A stretch of 64,000 nt of DNA, from contig NZ_CP098514.1 of the NCBI RefSeq assembly GCF_023703775.1, positions 992,001-1,056,000 on the forward strand, written 5' to 3'. The notes under the pieces are model-generated. The model did no database searches, was not told the DNA's origin, and worked only from the letters and a program-made list of their open reading frames with translations. Shown here piece by piece: positions 33,986-43,568 of this stretch. How positions within the stretch are numbered: position 1 is the first letter of the stretch; the number at the start of each line of letters is the position of its first letter. The translations under genes and the position numbers were made by a program. The stretch is from Haloplanus sp. GDY1 (GTDB taxonomy: Archaea; Halobacteriota; Halobacteria; Halobacteriales; Haloferacaceae).

Positions 33986-35070
33986 GCGCAACGGCCCCGC
34001 GGGCGGTCGTCGTCGACGACTCCCACTTCATGCGGACGCTGCTGTCGGACATGCTCGAAGACGGCGGCGTGCGAGTCGTCGAGACCGCCGCGAACGGCGC
34101 CGAGGCCGTGACCGCCGTGCGCGAGCACCGCCCCGACGTGGTGACGATGGACCTCCAGATGCCCGAGGTCGACGGACTGGAGGCCGTCGAACGCATCATG
34201 GCCGACCGGCCGACGCCGATCCTCATGTTGAGCGCCCACACCGCCGACGGCGCCGACGTGACCTTCGAGGCCCTGGAGAAGGGCGCGGTGGACTTCTTCA
34301 CCAAGCCCGGCGGCGAGGTGAGCACCGAGATGTCCGCCAAGAGCGACCAGTTGGTCCGGAAGGTGAAGGCCGTCGCGGAGGCCGACGTGAGCGGCGGGCG
34401 ATCCGCCGACCACGGCGGCGCGGCCGACGGGTCGACCGCGGGATCGGCCGGCGGGAGCGTCGCCCACGCCCGGGAGTTCCGGGACGGCGGAACGGTGGTC
34501 ATCGCCTCCTCGACGGGCGGGCCCACCGTCGTCGAGAGCGTGGTCGGATCGCTGCCGCGGGACGCCGCCCTCCGCGTGCTGATCGTCCAGCACATGCCCG
34601 ACGCGTTCACGTCGCGGTTCGCGGACCGACTCGACGCCGCGAGCGAGTACGACGTTCGCGAGGCGAGCGGCGGGGACCGCATCGGCGGCGGCGAGGCGCT
34701 CGTCGCGCCGGGCGGCAAGCACCTCGTCGTCGCGGGCGCTGGCGGCGGGCGACTCCGCACCAGATTGACCGAGGACCCGCCGGAACACGGGGTGCGCCCA
34801 GCCGCCGACGTGACGATGCGCTCCGCGGCGGAGACGGTCGACGGCCCGCTCGTTGGCGTCGTCCTCACCGGCATGGGGGCCGACGGGGCCGCCGGCGCCG
34901 AGGCCATCGGCGACGCCGGGGGGCGCGTCCTCGCGCAGGACGAGGCGTCCTCGGCGGTGTTCGGCATGCCGAAGCGGGCCATCGAACGGGGCTGTGTCGA
35001 CGACGTGTTGGCCGCCGGGGACGTCCCGGACGGCATCCTCGACGCCGTCGAACTGGAGGTCAACGCATGA
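33982..35070 (+). CDS. cheB: Protein-glutamate methylesterase CheB
   Basis: 362 residues. The N-terminal receiver (RAVVVDDSHFMRTLL, phosphoacceptor Asp57 in VTMDLQMPEVDG, DFFTKPGG) is joined by a Gly/Ser-rich linker to a methylesterase domain. Its catalytic Ser (SSTGGPTVVES), His (VQHMPDAFTS) and Asp (TGMGADGAAGAEAIGDAGG) are in place. It removes methyl groups from receptors for adaptation. Gene order cheB-cheA-cheR-HEAT-cheF with ATGA overlap to cheA is the classic haloarchaeal one. Confidence 0.95.
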   Translation: MSATAPRAVVVDDSHFMRTLLSDMLEDGGVRVVETAANGAEAVTAVREHRPDVVTMDLQMPEVDGLEAVERIMADRPTPILMLSAHTADGADVTFEALEKGAVDFFTKPGGEVSTEMSAKSDQLVRKVKAVAEADVSGGRSADHGGAADGSTAGSAGGSVAHAREFRDGGTVVIASSTGGPTVVESVVGSLPRDAALRVLIVQHMPDAFTSRFADRLDAASEYDVREASGGDRIGGGEALVAPGGKHLVVAGAGGGRLRTRLTEDPPEHGVRPAADVTMRSAAETVDGPLVGVVLTGMGADGAAGAEAIGDAGGRVLAQDEASSAVFGMPKRAIERGCVDDVLAAGDVPDGILDAVELEVNA

Positions 35071-37028
35071 CAGAGGAGTACGTCCAGGCGTTCGTCCACG
35101 AGAGCGAAGAGCAGTTGACCGACCTGAACAACTCGCTGCTGGCGCTTGAGTCCGATCCGGACGACCGCGAGGCGATGGACGACATCTTCCGGACGGCACA
35201 CACCCTGAAGGGCAACTTCGGGGCGATGGGCTACGACGACGCCAGCGACCTCGCCCACGCCATCGAGGACCTCCTCGACGAACTCCGCGAGGGCGAGATG
35301 GCGGTCACGCCGGAGGTGATGGACCTGGTGTTCGCGGGCGTCGACCGCCTCGAACTCGCCGTCGAGTCCATCGACGAGGACGGCACCGTCGACGTCGAGA
35401 CGGCGGATCTGGAGGACGACATCCGGACCGTGATCGAGGAGGGGGCGGCCGGCGCCGAGAGCGACGACGCCGAGAGCGACGACGCCGAGGCCGATACCGA
35501 GCCCCCCGACGACGCCCAGGTTGACACCTTCGAGGTGACCGTCGACGTGGGCGAGTCGGAGATGAAAGGCGTCGACGGGATGCTCGTCCTCGAAGCCGTC
35601 CGCGAGGAGGCGGACCTCGTCTCCACGACGCCCGACCCCGACGCCGTCGAGGACGGCGAGTACGAGGACGGGTTCGACCTCGTCGTCGCCTCGACGACGG
35701 CCGACGAACTCCGCTCGACGCTCGATCGCGTCTCCGCCATCGAGGACGCCGCCATCGCACAGGCGGGGGCCGAATCGAACGGGGCGGCGGGCGACGAGGG
35801 CAGCGACGCCGCCGCCGCCGACGCCGACGACGACGACGCCACCGACGCCGCCGCCGCCACCGACGACGCCGCGAGCGGCAACGGCTCGTCCCGCGAGATC
35901 AGTTCCGTCCGGGTGGACGTGGACCAGCTCGACGACCTGCACGGCCTGGTCGAACAGCTCGTCACCAGCCGGATCAAACTCCGCCGCGCCGTCGACGACG
36001 GCGACGTCGGGAGCGCGACGGACACGCTCGGCGAACTCGACAAGATCACCGGCAACCTCCAGAACACGGTGATGGACATGCGGCTGATCCCGATGCGGAA
36101 GGTGATCAGCAAGTTCCCGCGGCTGGTCCGCGACCTGGCCCGCGACCAGGGGAAGGAGATCGACTTCCGGATGGAGGGCGAGGACATCGAACTCGACCGC
36201 ACCATCCTGACTGAGATCAGCGATCCCCTGATGCACATCCTCCGCAACGCGGTCGATCACGGCATCGAACCGCCGGCGGAGCGGGAGGCGGCGGGCAAGG
36301 ACCGCGAGGGGACCATCGAACTCCGGGCCAGCCGCGAGCGCGACCACGTCACCGTCACCGTCGAGGACGACGGCCGCGGGCTGGACGTGGACGAACTCCG
36401 CCGGAAGGCCGCCGAGAAGGGGGTCCGCAGCGAGGCGGAACTCGACTCGATGGAGGACTCGGAGGTGTACGACCTGGTCTTCCACCCCGGCTTCTCCACC
36501 GCCGACGAGGTGACCGACGTGAGCGGCCGCGGCGTCGGGATGGACGTCGTCCACAGCACGGTCAAACAGCTCGACGGCTCGGTGAACGTCGAGAGCGAGG
36601 AGGGCGAGGGGACGACCGTCACCCTGCGGCTGCCGGTGACCGTCGCCATCGTCAAGGTGCTGTTCGTCGAGGTTGGCGACGAGGAGTACGGCGTCCCGAT
36701 CAAGAACATCGACGAGGTGAGCCGGGTGCCGGAGATCAGGACGATCAACGAGGAGCCGATGATCGAACACGACGGCGACATCTACCCGGTGGTGGATCTG
36801 GCGGACGAACTCGACGTGCCGGGGGAGACGAGAAACGGCGACGGCATGCTGCTTCGCATCCGGAAGTCCGAGCGCCGGGCCGCGCTCCGCTGTGACAGCG
36901 TGAACAAGCAGGAGGAGGTGGTCGTCAAGCCGCTGGAGGGGGTCCTCAGCGGGATTCCCGGCCTCAGCGGGACGGCGGTGCTCGGCGACGGCAACATCGT
37001 CCCAATCCTCGACGTGGTGACGCTGTAG
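35067..37028 (+). CDS. cheA: Chemotaxis histidine kinase CheA
   Basis: 653 residues. P1 has the phosphorylated His45 (FRTAHTLKGNFGAMG). A P2-like CheY-binding region (~150-235) follows, then an Ala/Asp-rich linker (~235-275). P3 dimerisation (~280-340) leads to the P4 kinase domain (ILRNAVDHG, VEDDGRGLD, GRGVGMDVVHS) and P5 (CheW-like, ~515-653; ILFV-type strands, IPGLSGTAVLGDGNIVPILDV). It phosphorylates CheY and CheB in response to Htr transducers. It starts in an ATGA with cheB. All expected domains are present and intact. Confidence 0.96.
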   Translation: MTEEYVQAFVHESEEQLTDLNNSLLALESDPDDREAMDDIFRTAHTLKGNFGAMGYDDASDLAHAIEDLLDELREGEMAVTPEVMDLVFAGVDRLELAVESIDEDGTVDVETADLEDDIRTVIEEGAAGAESDDAESDDAEADTEPPDDAQVDTFEVTVDVGESEMKGVDGMLVLEAVREEADLVSTTPDPDAVEDGEYEDGFDLVVASTTADELRSTLDRVSAIEDAAIAQAGAESNGAAGDEGSDAAAADADDDDATDAAAATDDAASGNGSSREISSVRVDVDQLDDLHGLVEQLVTSRIKLRRAVDDGDVGSATDTLGELDKITGNLQNTVMDMRLIPMRKVISKFPRLVRDLARDQGKEIDFRMEGEDIELDRTILTEISDPLMHILRNAVDHGIEPPAEREAAGKDREGTIELRASRERDHVTVTVEDDGRGLDVDELRRKAAEKGVRSEAELDSMEDSEVYDLVFHPGFSTADEVTDVSGRGVGMDVVHSTVKQLDGSVNVESEEGEGTTVTLRLPVTVAIVKVLFVEVGDEEYGVPIKNIDEVSRVPEIRTINEEPMIEHDGDIYPVVDLADELDVPGETRNGDGMLLRIRKSERRAALRCDSVNKQEEVVVKPLEGVLSGIPGLSGTAVLGDGNIVPILDVVTL

Positions 37029-37032
37029 ACCG

Positions 37033-37851
37033 ATGAGCTCGAATCCGACTCCCGAGAACGAGGCGTTCGAGCGACTCCTCACACACCTGGAGCGCAACCT
37101 CGATTTCGAGTCCTCCTACTACAACGAGTCGTATCTGGACCGCCGGATTTCGGCGCGGATGCGCCGGCGGGACGTGGAGTCGTACGACGCGTATCTCGAC
37201 CTCGTGCGATCGGATCCCGAGGAGCCGGCGGCGCTGCTCGACTCGCTGTCGATCAACGTGACCAGCTTCTACCGCAACCCGGAGGCCTGGGAGCCGATCC
37301 GGGAGGTCCTGCGCGAGGTGACGAGCGGCCGCGGCCGGACGACCGTCTGGAGCGCCCCCTGTTCGGACGGGCGCGAGCCCTACTCGATCGCGATGCTCGC
37401 CCTCGACGACGACGAGGTGCGCACCCGACGGCTGGACGTCCTCGGGACAGACATCAACGCCGACGTGCTGGAGCGGGCCCGCGAGGGGGTCTATCACACC
37501 ACCAAGACCCGGGACGTGGCCGCGGAACTCGATCCGCTCGACGACGCCGAGCGGTACGTCGACCGGGACGGCGATCAGTTCGCCGTTCGCGACGAGGTGA
37601 AGGACCTCGTCACCTTCGAGCAACACGACCTGATCGCCGACGAACCGAAGCGGGACGTGGATCTGGTGCTCTGTCGGAACCTCCTCATCTACATCAACGC
37701 GGAGTCGAAGCGCGCGGTGGTCGACACCGTCCTCTCGTCGCTGCGCGACGGGGGGTATCTGGTCATCGGGATGACGGAGACGCTGCCGCGGGAGAGCCGA
37801 TCCACGGTGGAGACGGTGGACAAACGACGGCGGGTGTACCGACTGACCTGA
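37033..37851 (+). CDS. cheR: Chemotaxis methyltransferase CheR
   Basis: 272 residues. An N-terminal helical domain (res ~10-70; ESSYYNESYLDRRISARMRRR) is followed by a SAM-binding fold: TVWSAPCSDGREPYSIAMLAL, VLGTDINADVLERAREG and LVLCRNLLIYI. The usual C-S-T-G-E-E-P-Y motif is changed here to C-S-D-G-R-E-P-Y. It methylates transducer glutamates in opposition to CheB. It begins four bases after cheA within the same operon. Start is the only in-frame ATG before the conserved domain. Confidence 0.93.
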   Translation: MSSNPTPENEAFERLLTHLERNLDFESSYYNESYLDRRISARMRRRDVESYDAYLDLVRSDPEEPAALLDSLSINVTSFYRNPEAWEPIREVLREVTSGRGRTTVWSAPCSDGREPYSIAMLALDDDEVRTRRLDVLGTDINADVLERAREGVYHTTKTRDVAAELDPLDDAERYVDRDGDQFAVRDEVKDLVTFEQHDLIADEPKRDVDLVLCRNLLIYINAESKRAVVDTVLSSLRDGGYLVIGMTETLPRESRSTVETVDKRRRVYRLT

Positions 37852-37854
37852 CCC

Positions 37855-39093
37855 ATGTCGCTCTACCAGCTCGAAAAGGAGGGGGACGTCGACTCCCTGA
37901 TCGACCACCTGAAGCTCAGCGACTCGCCGGCGATCCGCGCACGCGCCGCCGAGATCCTCGGCGACGTCGTCGACGAGGAGCCACAAGCCGTCGACGCGCT
38001 GGTGCGGACGGCACAGGAGGACGACGACGAGGCGGTCCGTGGCGCCGCCATCGACGCGCTCGACGCCATCGGCACCGGCGCCATCGAGCGCCTGGTCGCG
38101 GAGATGGCGGGTATCGAGGGCGCGGACTCGTCGTTCCCCCGGGGGGACGGCGCCGACTGGGTGCGCGCCGAGGCGTTCGTGAAGACGCTGAACGCCGGTC
38201 GGCCGGAGCTGCGGATGGCGGCCGCGAACGCGCTCCGACGGCTCGGCGACCCCGGCGCGCTCCCGGCGCTGGTCGACGCCCTCGACGACCCGAAGCCGCG
38301 GGTTCGCGCCCGGGCGGCCCGGGCCTGTGGCGCCATCGGCGACGAGCGGGCGACCGACGCGCTCGCCGGCCGACTGGACGACCCGTCGAACCGGGTGCGC
38401 CGCGAGGCGGCCGACGCGCTGGCCGCCATCGGCACCGACCGGGCGCTCACCCCGCTGCTCGACGCCGTCGAAGACGCCAGCGACGAGGTGCGCTACGCCG
38501 CCGTCATGGCGCTCGGCGGCTACCGAGGCCCGGAGGCCATCGATCCCCTGATCTCGGCGCTGGACGACGAGAGCGACGTGGTGCGCCGGGCGGCCGTCTT
38601 CTCGATCATCGAACTGCTCGCCGCGGCGCCGACCCAGCAGAGCCACCGCATCCGCGAGACGGTCGTCGACCGACTGGAGGAGGCGGATCGGAGCGTCGTC
38701 GACCCGCTGGTCGAACTCCTGACGGAGAGCAACCAGCCGCGGGAGCGGCGGAACGCGGCGTGGCTCCTCGGCCGCGTGGCGGGCGACGAGAGCCGGGAGG
38801 CCGCGGTCGGCGCGCTGGTCGACGCCCTCGACGCCGACGACGGCACGACGGCGCAGTTCGCCGCGACGAGCCTCGTCGAACTCGGCGGCGCGGCCGTCGA
38901 GGACGCGCTCCTCGACCTGCTGGAGGACGCCGACCTTACCGACGCCGCGCGGTCGAAGGCCGTCTTCGTCCTCGGCAAGGTCGGCGGCGACCGCGCCCGG
39001 GAGCGGCTCGAGACGATGCTCGACCGCACCGACGACGAGGCGGTCCGAAAGCAGGCCTTCTCGGCGCTGTCCAAACTCGGGGGGCGACGCTGA
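37855..39093 (+). CDS. HEAT-repeat protein of the chemotaxis operon
   Basis: 412 residues made of about ten HEAT/PBS-lyase-type repeats of ~31 residues (ALVDALDDPKPRVRARAARACGAIGDE, LAGRLDDPSNRVRREAADALAAIGT). The start MSLYQLEKEGDVDSLIDHL matches the haloarchaeal CheF-neighbour protein (OE2401F in Halobacterium), which was found to interact with Che proteins and CheF. It is likely a scaffold at the switch between CheY and the archaellum. It overlaps cheF by TGATG and follows cheR by three bases. Repeats are clean and no frameshift is visible. Confidence 0.85.
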   Translation: MSLYQLEKEGDVDSLIDHLKLSDSPAIRARAAEILGDVVDEEPQAVDALVRTAQEDDDEAVRGAAIDALDAIGTGAIERLVAEMAGIEGADSSFPRGDGADWVRAEAFVKTLNAGRPELRMAAANALRRLGDPGALPALVDALDDPKPRVRARAARACGAIGDERATDALAGRLDDPSNRVRREAADALAAIGTDRALTPLLDAVEDASDEVRYAAVMALGGYRGPEAIDPLISALDDESDVVRRAAVFSIIELLAAAPTQQSHRIRETVVDRLEEADRSVVDPLVELLTESNQPRERRNAAWLLGRVAGDESREAAVGALVDALDADDGTTAQFAATSLVELGGAAVEDALLDLLEDADLTDAARSKAVFVLGKVGGDRARERLETMLDRTDDEAVRKQAFSALSKLGGRR

Positions 39094-39956
39094 TGGAGGG
39101 GGAGCGAAAGATCACCGACACCCGCGGCAAGTTCACGATGGTGGTCAAGGACGGCCGCGAACTGAACGACGCGGAGTGGACCGGCGGCCGCATCCTGCTG
39201 TCGAACCGGCGGTTGATCCTCGCGGGGTCGGAGGGCAAGCGAACGATCCCCCTGAAACGGATCCGGAGCCTAGAGGGCCGCACCGACGTGAACCAGCTCG
39301 TCGCGAAGGTGTCCGGCTACGTCAGCCTCCAGCTGTCGACCGGCGACGTGGTGCTCGTCTCCGCGGAGGATCCCGAGTCGTTCGAGCGCATGCTCTATCG
39401 GGCGCTGCTCGACCGGGCGGTGGTCCTCGCGCGCCACCCCGCGGTCGAGGGGGGCGTCGTCACCGACGCCGAGTGGAAGAAAGCCCGACTGAAAATCGAG
39501 GAGGAATCGGTCGACGTCGCCATCTCCGACGGCTCGTTCGTCGAGATCGACCTCGACGACATCGGCTCGATGGAGGCGAACGAGCGGTCGGTCGAAGACG
39601 AGAAGCGACGGGTGCTGGAGGTCGAACACAGTCAGGACGGGACGAGCGTCCAGACGTACATCTCCGGATCGACGCGGCGGTGTTCGATCCTCGAGAGCCT
39701 CCTCCGGAAGGGCGAGAGCCGGAGCGAGATCGGCGTCGACCTCACCGAGAAACAGAACGAGGTGTTGATGGCGCTGTACTCGGGGGTCTCGCCCTTCGAG
39801 ATCCCCGACTTCCTCGGGATGGACGTCGACGAGGTGGAGGAGGTGTTCGACCGCCTGATCGAACTCGACGTGATCGAGGAGATCCGCACCCGCCGGGAGG
39901 TCGCCCTCAACGCCCGCGGTCGCAACATCGCCAGCGAGGCGATGAACGATCAGTGA
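39093..39956 (+). CDS. cheF1: CheF archaellum adaptor (CheF1)
   Basis: 287 residues, DUF439/CheF family. It is an archaea-specific protein that couples CheY to the archaellum switch. ERKITDTRGKFTMVVKDGRELNDAEWTGGRILLSNRRLILAG starts the CheF domain. The C-terminal ~80 residues hold a winged-helix-like segment (LTEKQNEVLMALYSGVSPFEIPDFLGMDVDEVEEVFDRLIELDVI). The start at 39093 overlaps the HEAT-gene stop (TGATG). A second, divergent copy lies at 40929, as in Halobacterium. Confidence 0.9.
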   Translation: MEGERKITDTRGKFTMVVKDGRELNDAEWTGGRILLSNRRLILAGSEGKRTIPLKRIRSLEGRTDVNQLVAKVSGYVSLQLSTGDVVLVSAEDPESFERMLYRALLDRAVVLARHPAVEGGVVTDAEWKKARLKIEEESVDVAISDGSFVEIDLDDIGSMEANERSVEDEKRRVLEVEHSQDGTSVQTYISGSTRRCSILESLLRKGESRSEIGVDLTEKQNEVLMALYSGVSPFEIPDFLGMDVDEVEEVFDRLIELDVIEEIRTRREVALNARGRNIASEAMNDQ

Positions 39957-40004
39957 CGGGGCTGCCGCCCGTTCGGCGACACGCCGGTCGGGACGCGGTG
40001 CCGA

Positions 40005-40844
40005 TCAGTCCGGCGCGGGCTCCGAGGTGAACGTCTCGCCCGTCGCCCGGATCGACATGTCGAAGGACTGTTCGAGGACGTTGATCGTCGCCGTCTGTGT
40101 CCGTCCCGGGTCGACGTAGTAATGCGAGAGCGCGTCGACCCCCTCCAGCCGCGAGGAGAGGAGGTGGACGAACTTGAACACGGTCCGGAGGTCGAACTTC
40201 TCGACGAGTTCCGGGAGGATGTCGAACTCGACGGAGAGGTGGCCGGTCATCGCCTCGTGATCCCTCAGAGCGCGGGCGATGGTCTCGCCGACGCCGCTCA
40301 GATCGATGCCCTTGTCCAGGGTGACGAAGTCGACGGGCACCCCCGAGAGATCGAGGTCGGCGACGCCGTCGGACGGCCGCTCGGCCGTGGTGAGGACGGT
40401 CGTTCGCGCCGGCCAGGAGTCGAGTTCGCGGTCGATCAGCCGGAGTCGGTCGACCGGCGACGCCGTGACGAGGATCACCATGTCCCCCCGGGAGAGGAAG
40501 TGCGCCCGGGCGTTGTCCACCGCGGCCCCGTCGAAGGGGGCGACGACCAGCACGTTGCCGGTGCCGCCGACGTCGTCGGCGACGTGGACGCCGGTCTCCA
40601 CGAGGCTCTCGACGTGTCCGAAGAGATGCTCCGCGAACGCCTCGACGGCCTCGTCGCCCTCGTCGCCGTACCGCTCGTGTCGCTTGTCACAGTACGGACA
40701 GCGCCACTCCGTCCGCAGGTCGTCGTGCCGAACGTTCGACCGGTGGTGATCGAGGAGGTGATCTTCGACGGTCCCGGCGACGGCCGACCCCTCGGCCCCC
40801 CAGACCGTGAACTCGCAGTGCCGACACCGCCAACGGTAGACCAT
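40005..40844 (-). CDS. DUF7504-like protein with N-terminal zinc ribbons
   Basis: 279 residues. The N-terminus has two metal-binding pairs: CRHCEFTVWG with nearby H, and EWRCPYCDKRHERYGDEG. This resembles two zinc ribbons. The rest (from ~95: NVLVVAPFDGAAVDNARAHFLSRGDMVILVTASP) looks like a truncated RecA/KaiC-like fold without a Walker motif, typical of the HTR-like DUF7504 family. It may bind Che or transducer proteins. It is the last gene of the reverse operon after cheF2, or has its own promoter (gtgtatgat, 40870-40878). Function inferred by context. Confidence 0.65.
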   Translation of the reverse strand: MVYRWRCRHCEFTVWGAEGSAVAGTVEDHLLDHHRSNVRHDDLRTEWRCPYCDKRHERYGDEGDEAVEAFAEHLFGHVESLVETGVHVADDVGGTGNVLVVAPFDGAAVDNARAHFLSRGDMVILVTASPVDRLRLIDRELDSWPARTTVLTTAERPSDGVADLDLSGVPVDFVTLDKGIDLSGVGETIARALRDHEAMTGHLSVEFDILPELVEKFDLRTVFKFVHLLSSRLEGVDALSHYYVDPGRTQTATINVLEQSFDMSIRATGETFTSEPAPD

Positions 40845-40928
40845 GCTACAGTTCGACCGGGGGGCCGATAGTGTATGATCCCATCGGTTCGTCGCCGTTC
40901 GAGAGACGGGGCCACGCCGCGCCCGGCG

Positions 40929-41798
40929 TCACGAGTTGACCTCCTCCAGCCGACTGTTGACCACGACCCGCCCCTTCGGCGTCAGTTCCGTTCCCTCCTC
41001 GCCGTCGACGACGAGCCCCTTCTCCCGGAGCCCGTTGAGGACCATCGTCGTCCGGCTCGCGTCCGCGGCGACCACCTCGAGCGGGTCGACGCCCGAGCCC
41101 GCGGAGTAGATGGCGAGCAACACCTGCATCTCCTCGTCGGAGAGCGACACCTCGGAGAGGTCCTCGACGACGTCGCTGTACTCCAGTCGGAGGTAGCGTC
41201 CGAGGAGGTTCAACACCCGCTTGGAAGAGAGCGCGATCACGGAGACGAGCGCCGTGGTGTCGGGCACGTGACGGACCGAGAGGGCGACACGGGAAGAGCC
41301 GTCTATCGTCCGCCGGTCCCGCTCGAAGTCCGTCACCGTCTCGAGGTCGATGGTGAACCGGCCGTCGCCGCTCCGGAAGGCGAGCGTCCCGCCGTCGACG
41401 GAGAGCCGCGCCTGCCTGGCCGGCGTGTCGACCACTCGTCCCCCGCGCCGTGCGGGGTGTTCGACCGTCACCTCCTGTCCGTTGAGGTGGGCCTTGAACA
41501 GGACCGTCGCGAACTTCTCGATGGTGTCGGCCTCGCCCTCGACGACGGCCATCCGACGGCCGTCGTCGGTGTTGTAGGCGAGGGTCACGGTGTCGCTGAA
41601 GAACTCCCGCATCTCCGGGGGGACGTGCCCGACGGCCACGTCGAACATCGCCCCCATCGGAATCGTCACCTCGTGGCCGTCGCCGGCCAGCACGAGCCGC
41701 TTGGGGCTCAGCATGATCCGACCGCGCACCGGTTCGCTCCGACCCATGTCGGTCAGGTAGAACCGACCGACGAAGTCGGCGACGACGCGCTCGCTCAC
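40929..41798 (-). CDS. cheF2: Second CheF archaellum adaptor (CheF2)
   Basis: 289 residues, CheF family. RVVADFVGRFYLTDMGRSEPVRGRIMLSPKRLVLAGDGHEVTIP begins the domain. The C-terminus (LSDEEMQVLLAIYSAGSGVDPLEVVAADASRTTMVLNGLREKGLV) is the winged helix seen in CheF1. It is more diverged from CheF1 than a recent duplicate would be. It is 24 bases after arlJ and probably the tail of the arl operon. It may bridge CheY-P to ArlCDE. A paired CheF system is known from Halobacterium, where both are needed for switching. Confidence 0.88.
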   Translation of the reverse strand: MSERVVADFVGRFYLTDMGRSEPVRGRIMLSPKRLVLAGDGHEVTIPMGAMFDVAVGHVPPEMREFFSDTVTLAYNTDDGRRMAVVEGEADTIEKFATVLFKAHLNGQEVTVEHPARRGGRVVDTPARQARLSVDGGTLAFRSGDGRFTIDLETVTDFERDRRTIDGSSRVALSVRHVPDTTALVSVIALSSKRVLNLLGRYLRLEYSDVVEDLSEVSLSDEEMQVLLAIYSAGSGVDPLEVVAADASRTTMVLNGLREKGLVVDGEEGTELTPKGRVVVNSRLEEVNS

Positions 41799-41822
41799 GG
41801 CACCACCCTCGGCGACGGCCGT

Positions 41823-43568
41823 TCACACATTCAACAGCCCTCCCACGACGGACATGGTCAGGACGGCGACCAGACAGCCGATCCAGGTCAGCGCCACGAA
41901 ATGGAGGAGCGCGTTGGCCTTGTGGCCGCCGTCGACGGTGCGGATCATGAGCGCGGAGAGGAGGGCGTTGATCAGGACCACGCTGAGCAGGAGAAACTGG
42001 ATGAACGGGAGGTCGTACACCTCGGTGTGGATGAGCTGGCCGGCGCTGAACTGGGAGGTCGAGGTGAGGTCGAGCGACATGCCCGCGAGGATGTCGACGA
42101 TCTTGTACCCGATGAAGAAGGCGAAGGAGGACGCGGCCGTGATGCCGTACAGCAGGCCGATCATCGTGACCGTCGCCTGCTCCCGTTGCTCCCGGAGCTG
42201 GTTGACGTGATTCATGTTCTCGCTGATGAGTTCGCCCAGCTGTTTGGGCTCGCCCCCCATCTGTCTGCCGACGAGGTACATCTCGCTGAACTTCTGGATG
42301 AGGTACGACCGGGTGTTGGCGGTGAAATACTCCCAGGCCCGGTCCGGCTCCAACCGCATGTTCAGCCGCTTGAACAGGTCGTCGACGTCGCGGGTCAGCG
42401 GCCCGAAGTCCTTCTTGCGGAGGGTCTTGAGGACCGCCGTGGTGGTGGACTGTTTGGCCGTCTCGCTCGCGCCGAGCGCCCGGATGAAACTCGGGAACTC
42501 GTCGTCGCGGGCCTTGATGCGCTGTTCGTGCATCCGGAACACGACGCCGGGAATCGCCAGCGGGGTGACGGGAATCGCCACGTAGAGCGGGCGGGGGAGC
42601 GACGAGATGGGGAGGAAGTCGGTCAAGCCGGGGAGGGAGCCGAAGAGGTCGCCCGCGACGAGGACGATCAGGATAGCCGAGAGCAGGGCGCCGGCGGCGA
42701 GACTGGCGACCATCCGCGCCTCGCCGTCGGGACGGATCTCGTCGGGGTGATACCAGATCGGGTCGTACGGCGTGAGCGTCCGGATGACGAGGAAGAAGCC
42801 GGTCTGGACGAACCCGTAGAGCACGATGACGGCGGCGACGGTCATGCTCGGGTTCGTCCCGGTGAGGATCGGGAGGACGATGGCGAAGACGAGGGCGAAC
42901 GTCATCGAGAGCACCATCGACAGGTAGAGGTCCTTCATGACTTCGAGGTTGTCGAGCGTGCTCTCGTACATCGTCACGTAGTTCTGGATCATCACCTGCT
43001 GTTCGCTGAGGAGGAACTCGCTGAGGTCCTGCCCGGCGTTGACGGTGTAGGCGAGACGCTCGAAGAAGTCCGAGAGCGGTTCGCTGGGGATGCGGCGGGC
43101 GCGGCGGCGGCAGGCGTCGTCGAGGCTCTGGTTCCACGTGTCGACCAGTTGAACGACGCGGTTGACCTCCGTCGACAGCGCGCCGTACTCCTCCTCGTCG
43201 GCCAGTTTCCGGAACACCTCCATGCGGTCGATGTTCGTCGTCGACAGTACGGTCATGTGCGTCATCAGGAGGTGGTACTGGTTCTCCATCTCGACGCGCT
43301 CCTGACTGACGAGGAGTTTCGGATAGGCGACGGCCGCGACGAGGACGAGCCCGCCGAGGAGGGGGATCGGGAGGCGGATCGAGAGCGGCAGCGCGACGAA
43401 GACGGCGACGGCGACGGTGCCGACGAAAAACACCGCCGACGGGAGGACGATGAAAATGAGGTACCGCGGCAGCTCCATGTCCATGCGATCGTAGGCCTCG
43501 ACGACCGAGGCGATGGTGTCGGAGGCGGTGAACTCCGTCTCGTTCGGCGCGGCTGGTTCGGATGCCAT
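41823..43568 (-). CDS. arlJ: Archaellum membrane platform protein ArlJ
   Basis: 581 residues, GspF/TadB-like. Multiple membrane helices in two clusters (~40-85, ~235-330, ~480-575). The cytoplasmic loops hold SQERVEMENQYHLLMTHM and ARDDEFPSFIRALG, both conserved in ArlJ. It anchors the archaellum motor and threads the filament. The ATG overlaps the arlI stop (TAATG), so arlI-arlJ are translationally coupled. The usual haloarchaeal length is ~570, so it is complete. Formerly flaJ. Confidence 0.93.
   Translation of the reverse strand: MASEPAAPNETEFTASDTIASVVEAYDRMDMELPRYLIFIVLPSAVFFVGTVAVAVFVALPLSIRLPIPLLGGLVLVAAVAYPKLLVSQERVEMENQYHLLMTHMTVLSTTNIDRMEVFRKLADEEEYGALSTEVNRVVQLVDTWNQSLDDACRRRARRIPSEPLSDFFERLAYTVNAGQDLSEFLLSEQQVMIQNYVTMYESTLDNLEVMKDLYLSMVLSMTFALVFAIVLPILTGTNPSMTVAAVIVLYGFVQTGFFLVIRTLTPYDPIWYHPDEIRPDGEARMVASLAAGALLSAILIVLVAGDLFGSLPGLTDFLPISSLPRPLYVAIPVTPLAIPGVVFRMHEQRIKARDDEFPSFIRALGASETAKQSTTTAVLKTLRKKDFGPLTRDVDDLFKRLNMRLEPDRAWEYFTANTRSYLIQKFSEMYLVGRQMGGEPKQLGELISENMNHVNQLREQREQATVTMIGLLYGITAASSFAFFIGYKIVDILAGMSLDLTSTSQFSAGQLIHTEVYDLPFIQFLLLSVVLINALLSALMIRTVDGGHKANALLHFVALTWIGCLVAVLTMSVVGGLLNV

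Noticed and set aside
33870-37097. 1075-codon reverse ORF opposite cheB-cheA
   Set aside because: The plus strand clearly encodes CheB and CheA; the reverse frame has no motif and is a GC-skew effect.
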